From: Clostridia bacterium
GTDB lineage: Bacteria; Bacillota; Clostridia; Oscillospirales; Acutalibacteraceae
Assembly: GCA_029226955.1 (NCBI GenBank)
Contig: JAQXZA010000071.1
Span: 1 to 32,159 of the forward strand
Direction: 5' to 3'
Length of the DNA: 32,159 nt
The notes below the pieces were generated by a model, which saw nothing but the letters and a program-made list of their open reading frames with translations, was not told the DNA's origin and made no database searches. Positions within the stretch are counted from its first letter, which is position 1; each line of letters starts with the position of its first letter. Made by a program: the position numbers and the translations under genes. This document shows positions 8,105-15,912 of this stretch, one piece after another.

Positions 8105-8923
8105 ATGTCTTGGTTTTCTAAAAATAAAAACAGAGAGGTTACAGTATCACCACTGACGTCTGATAATGACAGTCTGTTATATCAGATTACCAATCTTCAA
8201 GGTATAGGTTCAAGACAAAGACAGGAAGACTCTTTTACCGTTGCCAACGCACTTGACCCTGAACAGTATAAAACAAAAGGACTTATGTTCTGTGTATGTG
8301 ACGGTATGGGCGGAATGAAAGACGGCAAACTTGCAAGTGAAACGGCAATAGCAAGCCTACGCAGTTCCTTTATTGCTCTTGACAGACGGGCGAATATTGC
8401 CGGACAGCTCAAACAAAGCGTTTATGAGGCTTCCGACAAAGTTCTTTCCGTACTTGAAGGCGACGGAGGAAGTACCGTTGTTATAGGAATAATAATTCAC
8501 GAACAGCTTTATTTTGCAAGCGTCGGGGACAGTTTTCTGTATCTTAAACGTGGTGAAAAACTAATAAGACTCAATGCAGAGCATAATTTGTGTCATCAGA
8601 AATATCTTGAAAACATCAGGGACGGTATTTTCGACCCGACAGAATGTCGCAACGACGAAGAGGCGGCGGCACTTACAAGTTTTCTCGGAATGTCGGGAGA
8701 AATTGAAGTTGACGGTTTTGTAAAACCGCTGCCACTGCAAAAAGGCGACGTTATACTCGCCTGTTCCGACGGAGTAGGAGGCGTACTCGGACAAGATGAA
8801 CTTCTTGATATTATGAACTGTACGTCTGTTCATCAGATGAGCAACGATATTGAACAGCACATAATAGCTCACGCACGACCAAATCAGGATAACTATACAG
8901 CACTTTTAATAGCCTGTATATAA
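8105..8923 (+). CDS. PP2C-family Ser/Thr protein phosphatase
   Basis: A 272-aa PPM/PP2C metal-dependent phosphatase, expected to reverse the neighbouring kinase. Visible motifs are RQEDSF near the start, CDGMGG with the metal aspartate, SVGDSFLYL, CSDGV and the terminal DNYTALL. The frame is open upstream to 8024 inside the FHA gene, but AAAGGAGAG directly precedes the ATG at 8105, which gives MSWFSKNK. The insert between the GDS and CSDG motifs (NAEHNLCHQKY to SFLGM) is the usual PP2C flap. No membrane segment is seen, so it acts in the cytoplasm. Confidence 0.9.
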   Translation: MSWFSKNKNREVTVSPLTSDNDSLLYQITNLQGIGSRQRQEDSFTVANALDPEQYKTKGLMFCVCDGMGGMKDGKLASETAIASLRSSFIALDRRANIAGQLKQSVYEASDKVLSVLEGDGGSTVVIGIIIHEQLYFASVGDSFLYLKRGEKLIRLNAEHNLCHQKYLENIRDGIFDPTECRNDEEAAALTSFLGMSGEIEVDGFVKPLPLQKGDVILACSDGVGGVLGQDELLDIMNCTSVHQMSNDIEQHIIAHARPNQDNYTALLIACI

Positions 8924-8942
8924 TGAAAAGAGGTAAAAATTT

Positions 8943-10358
8943 ATGAAAAGAAAATTTATCAAAAGAACTTCCGCACTGTTTACAGCGGTGCTTGTTATGC
9001 TCGCCTTTTTAGCAATGCCCGTACTCAGCGTTCAGGCATTTGACAATAATGTAAAAAGCGGAACCGTTGCCATAGTTTTTTATATGAAGGATGCAACTTT
9101 AGGCTTGAAGGACAGTAGTGGCAACTTTCAGGCAACTGAAAAGTTAGGAGATACGCCAATCAGTGCAGGTTCAGGCTTTTTTGTAGGTAAAGAAGGAGAA
9201 CCCGCACAATATATTGTTACTAATGAACATGTTATCGACGATTATGTAAATGCAAAAGAGGGTGGATCATACATACTCTCTTTGGGAACTTACGCACAGG
9301 ATAATTCAAAAACAGTGATTGCGATTTCATCTGCCTGTGAACTGAGAGTATATTACTCACAGGACGATTACGATATTGCTTATGTGGATTGTTACGGAGA
9401 TTCAAGCAAGGTTGACCTCGCTGTATTAAGATTAAAGGACGGTACAACCAAAAGACATACTCTTAAAATAATGCAGCCCACAGAATCTATGGTCGGAAGT
9501 ACCGTATATACCGTAGGTTATCCGGGAAATGCCGATAATAAATTCACCGGTGCAAGCAAATACGGTATTGATGACGCTACCGTACACAAGGGTGTAATAA
9601 ACAAATTTGTTGCAAACGAGGGCAAGGGTGTAGAAAGAATAGCAATAGATGCAGCAGTTCAGCACGGCAATTCAGGTGGTCCTCTCGTAAATGAAGAAGG
9701 ATATGTATTAGGTGTTAATACAAATATTTTTTCAAATATGCCATTCAGCGAACAGATAGAAACCGATTATTATGCTATCAACAGTACTGAAGTTATACGA
9801 TTCCTTGATAAAAACAATATTCCTTATGAAACAGCCGGCGGTACAGGCGGTTTCACTGTATGGATTATAATTGGTATCGTTGCAGCAGTAGTTATTGCGG
9901 GTGTAGTTGTTGTACTGATTGTAATGAAAAACAAAAACAAGCCAGCAACAGCAGTCGCTAATGTTAATTCAGCAGTACGTGTCAACAATCAGGTGCCGAA
10001 TGTTACAAACGTAAATATCCCTGTTAAAAAAGGCGGCGTTATACGCTCAATGTCTGTTCAGCACGGCGGAAAAACTTTCCCTGTCGGTAAAGCCCCTGTA
10101 ATGATAGGCAGAGATCCGTCTGTATGTTCTGTTGTTTACAAGGAGGGAACTCCCGGTGTCAGCGGCAAGCACTGTACTGTAAGCTATGACAGCGACAGAC
10201 AGGAATTTACTCTTACTGATCTCAGATCATCATACGGTACATATTTACTCAGAAACGGCAAAAAGATAAATGCAAATGAACCTGTAAAACTCAGACCCGG
10301 TGAAAGTTTCTATGTAGGTGACAAAGCAAACATTATCAGTGTTGAATTGGAGAAATAA
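8943..10358 (+). CDS. Secreted trypsin-like protease, membrane-anchored, with cytoplasmic FHA domain
   Basis: A 471-aa three-part protein. A signal peptide (basic MKRKFIKR, then a hydrophobic core to about residue 30) precedes an S1/HtrA-like domain with catalytic His96 (TNEHVI), Asp158 (VDLAVLRL) and Ser244 (GNSGGPL). A single membrane helix (about 305-327) with a positive KNKNK stop follows. An FHA domain (about 373-465) with GRD at 389-391 and VSGKH lies on the cytoplasmic side. The layout lets a phosphopeptide inside the cell be linked to proteolysis outside. No PDZ domain is present, unlike HtrA. Whether the leader is cleaved or stays as an anchor is not clear. It lies between two PP2C genes; the downstream one starts at the next base after the stop. 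Confidence 0.9.
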   Translation: MKRKFIKRTSALFTAVLVMLAFLAMPVLSVQAFDNNVKSGTVAIVFYMKDATLGLKDSSGNFQATEKLGDTPISAGSGFFVGKEGEPAQYIVTNEHVIDDYVNAKEGGSYILSLGTYAQDNSKTVIAISSACELRVYYSQDDYDIAYVDCYGDSSKVDLAVLRLKDGTTKRHTLKIMQPTESMVGSTVYTVGYPGNADNKFTGASKYGIDDATVHKGVINKFVANEGKGVERIAIDAAVQHGNSGGPLVNEEGYVLGVNTNIFSNMPFSEQIETDYYAINSTEVIRFLDKNNIPYETAGGTGGFTVWIIIGIVAAVVIAGVVVVLIVMKNKNKPATAVANVNSAVRVNNQVPNVTNVNIPVKKGGVIRSMSVQHGGKTFPVGKAPVMIGRDPSVCSVVYKEGTPGVSGKHCTVSYDSDRQEFTLTDLRSSYGTYLLRNGKKINANEPVKLRPGESFYVGDKANIISVELEK

Positions 10359-11084
10359 ATGAACTTTGATGTATATGAATATTCTGACAAGGGCGGAAGA
10401 AACTATAACGAGGATTCTGTCGGCAGCAGATATGAAGACAGTAAAGGCATTTTCGTTGTTGCCGACGGTCTTGGTGGTCATAATTTCGGCGAACTTGCCT
10501 CTGAATGTGCAGTAAGTAGTATTCTTTCTGTGTGGGACAATTTTTCTGATGAAATTGAGAAACAGTTTACAGACATTATAACGTCTGCAAACTCAAAAAT
10601 ACTTGATTTGCAAAGAGAAAAAAACACCACTATTAAAAGTACTGTTGCTTTGCTTATGACAAATGGCGGAAAAGCAGTCTTTGCAAACATTGGCGATTCA
10701 AGGGTATATTATTTCCATAAAAACGCACTGAAAATGTTTACAGAAGACCATTCTGTTGCATACAAGAAATACAAAGCCGGCGAAATTACAAGAGATATGA
10801 TTGGCAGTGATGAAGACCAGTCAAGATTACTCCGTACTCTCGGCAGTCAGGACAGGTATCAGCCGAATATTTACACAGTCCCAGAACCGCTTGAAAAAGG
10901 CGACGCATTTATGTTATGTTCCGACGGAGTGTGGGAATATCTGTACGACGAGGAAATACTTGTTGACCTTTTGAAGTCTGAAAACGCTCAGCAATGGGCA
11001 GAACTTATGCTTGTCAGAATAATGGACAGAACAGACGGCGAAAACGATAATCTTTCTATGATAACCGTCATAACAGAAGACTAA
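10359..11084 (+). CDS. PP2C-family Ser/Thr protein phosphatase
   Basis: A 241-aa PP2C phosphatase and distant paralogue of the product of 8105-8923. Motifs are RNYNEDSVG, VADGLGGHNFGE, NIGDSRVYYF, TEDHSVA, CSDGVWEYL and ENDNLSM, the full metal-binding set. Its ATG touches the stop of the protease gene and the Shine-Dalgarno (TTGGAGAA) lies inside that gene, so translation is coupled. Two phosphatases for one kinase suggest different substrates, for example the soluble FHA protein and the membrane FHA-protease. Cytoplasmic. Confidence 0.9.
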   Translation: MNFDVYEYSDKGGRNYNEDSVGSRYEDSKGIFVVADGLGGHNFGELASECAVSSILSVWDNFSDEIEKQFTDIITSANSKILDLQREKNTTIKSTVALLMTNGGKAVFANIGDSRVYYFHKNALKMFTEDHSVAYKKYKAGEITRDMIGSDEDQSRLLRTLGSQDRYQPNIYTVPEPLEKGDAFMLCSDGVWEYLYDEEILVDLLKSENAQQWAELMLVRIMDRTDGENDNLSMITVITED

Positions 11085-11108
11085 AAATAACGCATTAACA
11101 AACAAAAT

Positions 11109-11152
11109 AATCGGCAGACATTTCTATGATTTGTCTGCCGATTGATTTTTTA
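11109..11152. terminator. Convergent terminator between PP2C and sigma-LRR genes
   Basis: A perfect 12-bp stem (AATCGGCAGACA 11109-11120 with TGTCTGCCGATT 11132-11143) and 11-nt loop are followed on the plus strand by GATTTTTTATTTTT. T-rich sequence on the other side (weaker) lets it serve the gene ending at 11170 too. Confidence 0.88.
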
Positions 11153-11169
11153 TTTTTGAACTTTATAGT

Positions 11170-14100
11170 TTATGGTTCGTCAATAGGAACATAAGGCTCA
11201 TCAGGGAAAACAGGTTCTTCCGGCTCTTCTGGCTCTTCCGGTTCATATAATAAATTCGGACAATTATAGAAAGCATTAACACCTATATTCATCACGCTGT
11301 TTGGTATTTTTATTTCTAAAAGATTTTTACAACCGTAAAATGCGTAATCCCCTATATTCGTTACGCTGTCAGGTATTTCAATTTCATAAATAGCTTTGCA
11401 ATCGTAAAATGCGTAATTTCCTATACTCGTCACGCTGTTCGGTATTTTTATTTCAACAAGATTTTTACAACCGTAAAATGTGTAATCCCCTATGCTTGTT
11501 ACGCTGTTCGGTATTTCAATTTCATAAATATCTTTGCAACCGTAAAATGCGTAATCCCCTATGCTCGTGACGCTGTCAGGAATAATTATATTATGCAATG
11601 AAGAATTTGCAAACGAATAATCTTCTATACTTGTTACGCTGTTTGGTATTGTAACTTCATAAAGATTCTGACAATTATAAAACGCATACTTTCTTATGCT
11701 CGTTATATTGTCAGGAATAGTTATATTATACAATGAAGAATTTGCAAATGTGTAATCCTCTATGCTTGTTATGCTGTTTGGTATTGCAATCTCATAAAGA
11801 TTCTGACAATTATAAAACGCATACTTTCCTATGCTTGTCACACTGTCAGGAATAGTTATAGCAAACAATGCAGAATTTGCAAACGCATAATCTCCTATAC
11901 TCGTTACACTGTCAGGAATAGTTATACGATTCAATGAAGAATTTGTAAATGCGTAATTCTCTATACTTGTTACACAGTCAGGAATATTATATAAATCGCT
12001 ATATGATTCTGTCAAATATTTTACCAGCTTAGTGCTGTCTTTTGTAAATATAATATCATCTTTGACTATGTAATTATCATCTACAAAAGTGATATTATCT
12101 TCTTTCGCATTATAATCACCATATATTTTTTCCGAATATTTAATGCCTTGCGGAACAACCACAGATTTACAATTACAAAATGCACCATAACCTATACTTG
12201 TTACGCTGTCCGGTATTTTTATATTTGTAAGCTCTGTACAATAGTAAAACGCAAAGTCACCTATATTTGTCAGGCTGTCCGGCATTTTTATATTTGTGAG
12301 TTTTTTACAATTATAAAATGCAAAGTCGCCTATACGTGTCAGACCATCTGACATTTCTACATTTGTAAGATTCTCACAACCGCAAAACGCTGAATCGCCT
12401 ATACTTGTTACACTGTCTGGTATAGTTATGCTTGCCAGTTCTTTACAACGATAAAACGCATTATCGGAAATTTTTGTTGTACCATCTTTCAGAATGATAT
12501 TTTCATTTGAAGACATTTTTCCTTTATATTTATAGGCTGTATTTCCTATATATACTACTCCGTCAGGCTGATTATCATACCATTCAGTACCGTCAAAAGC
12601 CTCTGCACCTATTTCCTGAACGCTTTCAGGAATAATTATATTTTTCAGACTGCTGCAACCGTAAAATGCACCATCACATATTTTTCTGACCGTATCAGGA
12701 ACAGTATATTCTGTATCCTGTCTGATTGACGGATATTTGACCAGCTCGGTTTTATCTTTGTTGAATACTACACCGTCTTCACATATATAACTATTGTCAA
12801 AAAAGATTAAATCATCATATTTTTGATTTTCAGAATTTTCAGATGTTGCCAAAAGAAATTTCTTATTTCGCTCTACAATTTTTTCAGCCATTGAACCGGG
12901 TTTGCCGTAAATATATTTCAAAGATTCGCTTTGTTCAAAAGCATTATAATCAACAGCCGTTACGCTTTCAGGAATAAATATCTCTTTCAGATTATCACAA
13001 TAACCGAATGAATTGTTACCTATGCTTACAACACCGTCAGGAACAGTAATGCTTTTAAGCAACGAACAGTAACAAAAGGCATATTCGCTTATTTCTGTAA
13101 TAGTTGCGGGCAAGCTGATACTTTCAAGAGATGAACAGCCAAAAAATGCGTTTTCTTCCATAGATATTATATTACTGTCAGATAAATCAAGATTTTTTAT
13201 TCCGCTTTCCTGAAACGTTGACTTACCTATGCTTACAACGCCCTTTGGCAGTGAATTTATATCAAAACTTGTACAGCCGTCAAACGCATTGTCGCCTAGC
13301 TCGGTAAGATTTTTCGGAAGATTTATATTTTTCAGTAATTTACAATTCTGAAAAGCGTTACTGCCTATCAGATAAACATTATCACTCATAGTTACAGTTT
13401 CAAGAGCTGAACAGCCGTTAAATGAATTACTTGAAATTTCCGTTACCGACTGAGGTATGTTTATTTCTTTAAGTTTTGTACAGCCACTGAATGCCCCTGA
13501 TGAAATTGATGTTATCGTGTCGGGAAACGATACCGTTTCAAAAATCTGATTATCCTTAAAGGCATTGTTTGATATTCTTGTTACAGGTAAACCGTCAACC
13601 GTATCAGGAATTTTCAATATGCTACTCTGACTGTCATCTGTAATTTTTGACTTTGCTTTTTCAGAATCATAAGAAAGCAAAGTTGCGGTATTGTTTTTGT
13701 CATAGATTCTGAATGTAAAGCCGTCATCTGTTGTTATGTCATAATAGCTTGTGTAGTCTATAACAGAATGTGATGTTTCATTTTCAAGATATACGGTGCT
13801 TGTATCATATATCGTACTTGTGTCGTAAATTGTACTTGTATCGTGTATCGTGCTTGTATCATATATTGTACTTGTTTCGATTACGGGTGTTTCTATTGTT
13901 CTGTAAACAGTGCTTGTCTGATATAATGTGCGTGGGTCGTTTTCCTTATATATTGTACTTACGTCATATATTGTACGCACTTCTTCATTTGGTACTGCTG
14001 TTACTTCACTCTGAACATTTTCGCTTGTATGAACAATATCATTGTCAGCCATTGTCTGAGGAATAACTACTCCGATACCTATACCAACACACATTGCAGC

Positions 14101-14919
14101 TATTGCAACTGATGTAGTAACCGACATTTTACTGCTTACTGTATGGCTTACCGTATTTGCAACGCTTGTACTGATACTTGTTGACACTTTATTTGCCGCT
14201 GCATTGCCTATCAGAGAACCTGAAATTCCGTTTGCTGAACTCACAGCACTTTGTACGGCTGATGAAAGCGACTCAGGCACATTGACTTTGTCTGCAAGCT
14301 GAACAAGAACTTCTTTGAGTACGGACAGAATATCGCCGCTGTAAAGTTTGATACCCTGTTTTTCATACATCAATACGCTGTTACGGACTTGTTCACGGGC
14401 ATAATTCATACGGCTTTTGACAGTACCGACACTACATTCAAGCTGAATTGCAATTTCTTTTATACTCATACCGCAATAATAGTACATCATTATTGCTGTT
14501 CTGTGTTTATCGGACAGGCTGTTTACTATTTCGTCTATTATGCGAAGTGTTTCATCATTGTCAAGTTTTGACTGAGGCAGTATATCTTTAAAATCGTCGT
14601 CCTCAGTTGTAACCATATTTTCGATATTTTCTTTTTCATCATCTTCTATAAGCTGAGGCTTTTTTTTCATCATAAAATTTTTGCACTTGTTGATTGCTAT
14701 TGACTGAATCCAGTTTTCAAACGAATCAGGATTTTCAAGTGTATTGATTTTTTCAATCATTGTACAAAAGGTATCCTGTGTAATATCCTCAGCGTCTTCC
14801 TGGTTTGACAAAATTTTAATGCAAAGAAAATATATCTTCTTGCTGTATTCTTCATAAAGTTGATTCAGGGCAGATGTATCACCTTTTTGGGCAAGACAGA
14901 CTATTTTTTTTAATTCCAT
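11170..14919 (-). CDS. ECF sigma factor fused to a membrane helix and BspA-type leucine-rich repeats (paralogue 1)
   Basis: A 1249-aa one-piece membrane sigma factor. Residues 1-75 are sigma region 2 (EDAEDITQDTFCTM) and about 125-185 are region 4 with a helix-turn-helix (MSIKEIAIQLECSVGTVKSR). A Ser/Ala-rich connector leads to one membrane helix (about 269-288, AIAAMCVGIGIGVVIP). A Ser/Thr/Tyr stalk of repeated DTSTIY units follows, then more than 25 BspA-type repeats of about 23 residues (IPDSVTSIGDYAF pattern). The protein ends in a Pro/Glu-rich tail absent from paralogue 2. Sigma regions should face the cytoplasm and repeats the outside. An open frame extends to 15051, but the start MELKK matches the paralogue exactly and has GAGGAG upstream. 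It needs release from the membrane, or activity while tethered; neither is shown. Two separate genes joined by error is unlikely because the paralogue has the same order. Confidence 0.88.
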   Translation of the reverse strand: MELKKIVCLAQKGDTSALNQLYEEYSKKIYFLCIKILSNQEDAEDITQDTFCTMIEKINTLENPDSFENWIQSIAINKCKNFMMKKKPQLIEDDEKENIENMVTTEDDDFKDILPQSKLDNDETLRIIDEIVNSLSDKHRTAIMMYYYCGMSIKEIAIQLECSVGTVKSRMNYAREQVRNSVLMYEKQGIKLYSGDILSVLKEVLVQLADKVNVPESLSSAVQSAVSSANGISGSLIGNAAANKVSTSISTSVANTVSHTVSSKMSVTTSVAIAAMCVGIGIGVVIPQTMADNDIVHTSENVQSEVTAVPNEEVRTIYDVSTIYKENDPRTLYQTSTVYRTIETPVIETSTIYDTSTIHDTSTIYDTSTIYDTSTVYLENETSHSVIDYTSYYDITTDDGFTFRIYDKNNTATLLSYDSEKAKSKITDDSQSSILKIPDTVDGLPVTRISNNAFKDNQIFETVSFPDTITSISSGAFSGCTKLKEINIPQSVTEISSNSFNGCSALETVTMSDNVYLIGSNAFQNCKLLKNINLPKNLTELGDNAFDGCTSFDINSLPKGVVSIGKSTFQESGIKNLDLSDSNIISMEENAFFGCSSLESISLPATITEISEYAFCYCSLLKSITVPDGVVSIGNNSFGYCDNLKEIFIPESVTAVDYNAFEQSESLKYIYGKPGSMAEKIVERNKKFLLATSENSENQKYDDLIFFDNSYICEDGVVFNKDKTELVKYPSIRQDTEYTVPDTVRKICDGAFYGCSSLKNIIIPESVQEIGAEAFDGTEWYDNQPDGVVYIGNTAYKYKGKMSSNENIILKDGTTKISDNAFYRCKELASITIPDSVTSIGDSAFCGCENLTNVEMSDGLTRIGDFAFYNCKKLTNIKMPDSLTNIGDFAFYYCTELTNIKIPDSVTSIGYGAFCNCKSVVVPQGIKYSEKIYGDYNAKEDNITFVDDNYIVKDDIIFTKDSTKLVKYLTESYSDLYNIPDCVTSIENYAFTNSSLNRITIPDSVTSIGDYAFANSALFAITIPDSVTSIGKYAFYNCQNLYEIAIPNSITSIEDYTFANSSLYNITIPDNITSIRKYAFYNCQNLYEVTIPNSVTSIEDYSFANSSLHNIIIPDSVTSIGDYAFYGCKDIYEIEIPNSVTSIGDYTFYGCKNLVEIKIPNSVTSIGNYAFYDCKAIYEIEIPDSVTNIGDYAFYGCKNLLEIKIPNSVMNIGVNAFYNCPNLLYEPEEPEEPEEPVFPDEPYVPIDEP

Positions 14920-14953
14920 AGATTTGTCACACTCCTCAGATTCCGTTAATATA

Positions 14954-14982
14954 ATAATAATTCTTTTCACATAATACGTCAA
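14954..14982 (-). promoter_or_regulatory. Housekeeping promoter of sigma-LRR gene 1
   Basis: On the minus strand, TTGACG (14982-14977), a 17-nt spacer TATTATGTGAAAAGAAT and TATTAT (14959-14954). The spacer differs by a single base from that of the paralogue's promoter, so the regulatory region was duplicated with the gene. There is no ECF-type box, which argues against simple autoregulation. Confidence 0.75.
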
Positions 14983-15056
14983 TAAAAATTTTGACAAAAG
15001 AGCGTAAATTCTGTAAAAATTTATCGGATAAAAAACAGCAATAATGCCCAAATATG

Positions 15057-15092
15057 TAAAAAAACAGTGACTGATAAAAAATCAGCCACTGT
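15057..15092 (-). terminator. Terminator of small RNA 1 and of the glycan operon
   Basis: ACAGTGGCTGA (15092-15082) pairs with TCAGTCACTGT (15074-15064), with one G-U pair on the minus strand, and a run of seven T follows. It would also stop read-through from the HAD phosphatase gene at 15265. Confidence 0.85.
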
Positions 15093-15163
15093 CCTTTTCA
15101 GCTGTTTATCACCGGTTAAATTTTTTGATACAGCCGAATATACAGAGCCGGATTTATCGGCTC
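15057..15163 (-). ncRNA. Putative ECF-controlled small RNA, copy 1
   Basis: A transcript of about 105 nt is bounded by an ECF-type promoter (15198-15173) and a terminator (15092-15057), with no convincing ORF. A 7-bp hairpin (AGAGCCG with CGGCTCT) stands near the 5' end. A core hairpin has arms at 15136-15127 and 15110-15099: ten pairs including one G-U, a 2-nt bulge and a 16-nt A-rich loop. The same core recurs at 27387-27349 with one pair changed from G-C to A-U. Pairing works on the minus strand but leaves an A-C clash on the plus strand. It lies between the glycan operon and sigma-LRR gene 1. Start is inferred from the -10. It could also be a 3' regulatory element of the operon. Confidence 0.55.
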
Positions 15164-15167
15164 TATA

Positions 15168-15198
15168 TATAAGACAGTTGAGAACATAAAAAGGTTCA
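15168..15198 (-). promoter_or_regulatory. ECF-type promoter D (small RNA 1)
   Basis: On the minus strand, TGAACC (15198-15193), a 17-nt spacer and GTCTTATA from 15175, preceded by A/T tracts as at the other copies. The -35 part is also one arm of an inverted repeat (AAAAGGTTC 15189-15197 and GAACCTTTT 15233-15241). Confidence 0.7.
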
Positions 15199-15264
15199 TT
15201 TTTTTTCAATTTTTTGAATTTTTGCCGCATAAGAACCTTTTTTTCTTTATGTCACGGCTGTATT

Positions 15265-15912
15265 TTACAGATTATCAATTATACACGGTATTTCGGACGG
15301 CGTTTTCAGAATATCAAAACTGTAATTATTCATATCTTCCAGTTTATATCCAAAGCCATATCCGACGCCGACAAAATCAATTTCCGCATTTTCAGCACCC
15401 TTACGGTCATATTCTGAATCACCGACAAGAACCGCTTCGGATTTATCTGTTTTTGTTTCTGAAAGAACGCTTTCAAGTATATCCGACTTTGAACAGACTT
15501 TTCCGCCGTTCCAGCCCTTTATTACAGTAAAATATCCGTCAAAGTTAATTGACGACAGCATTTTTACGGCATATTCTTCAAGTTTTAACGTTGCAACGGC
15601 AAGAATATATCCCTTTTCTTTCAGTGATTTCAGAACATCTTCAATATGTTCATAAGGTCTGTACAGCGTTGTTCCATAGTCTTTATAAAGTCCACGATAA
15701 ATTTTAATAACCTCGTCAAGCTGTTGTTCAGACTGTATTTTATACAATTTTTTAAAACCGTCACTGAGAGGGCCACCGATTACTATACTTTTGTTGTCAA
15801 CGGGATTTTCCTCTAATCCCACTGTTTCAGCCGCTTTTTTGTAACAAAAAAGTATTCCCTCAGATGTATCAAGCAAAGTTCCGTCAAGGTCAAATATAAC
15901 TGATTTTTTCAT
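15265..15912 (-). CDS. HAD-family phosphatase, phosphoglycolate phosphatase-like
   Basis: A 215-aa soluble HAD hydrolase. Motif I is FDLDGTLLDTSEG (residues 8-20), motif II is the VATLK segment and motif III/IV is VLVGDSEYDRKGA, so the catalytic set is complete. The helical cap (about 20-85) puts it in the Gph/PGP subfamily. Its ATG overlaps the stop of the upstream glycosyltransferase gene by four bases (ATGA), so it belongs to the glycan operon. In that setting it probably dephosphorylates a sugar-acid intermediate, a job done by KdsC or NANP-type phosphatases elsewhere. A general housekeeping phosphatase is the alternative. Confidence 0.85.
   Translation of the reverse strand: MKKSVIFDLDGTLLDTSEGILFCYKKAAETVGLEENPVDNKSIVIGGPLSDGFKKLYKIQSEQQLDEVIKIYRGLYKDYGTTLYRPYEHIEDVLKSLKEKGYILAVATLKLEEYAVKMLSSINFDGYFTVIKGWNGGKVCSKSDILESVLSETKTDKSEAVLVGDSEYDRKGAENAEIDFVGVGYGFGYKLEDMNNYSFDILKTPSEIPCIIDNL

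Noticed and set aside
11200..13600. Regular repeats of about 69 bp that look like an array at DNA level
   Set aside because: They are in-frame copies of the BspA-type leucine-rich repeat; unit and spacer are both coding, so this is not a CRISPR or a satellite.
14920..15051. 44-codon N-terminal extension of sigma-LRR 1
   Set aside because: It crosses the gene's own promoter, lies upstream of the Shine-Dalgarno, and is absent from the paralogue, which begins at the equivalent MELK start.
15021..15230. 69-codon minus-strand ORF over small RNA 1
   Set aside because: It begins upstream of the ECF-type promoter, passes through its -35, -10 and the terminator, and has no good ribosome site.
15189..15241. 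AAAAGGTTC/GAACCTTTT inverted repeat as a terminator of the glycan operon
   Set aside because: The loop is about 35 nt and A/T-rich, and one arm is the -35 of promoter D; the hairpin at 15057-15092 is a much better terminator.
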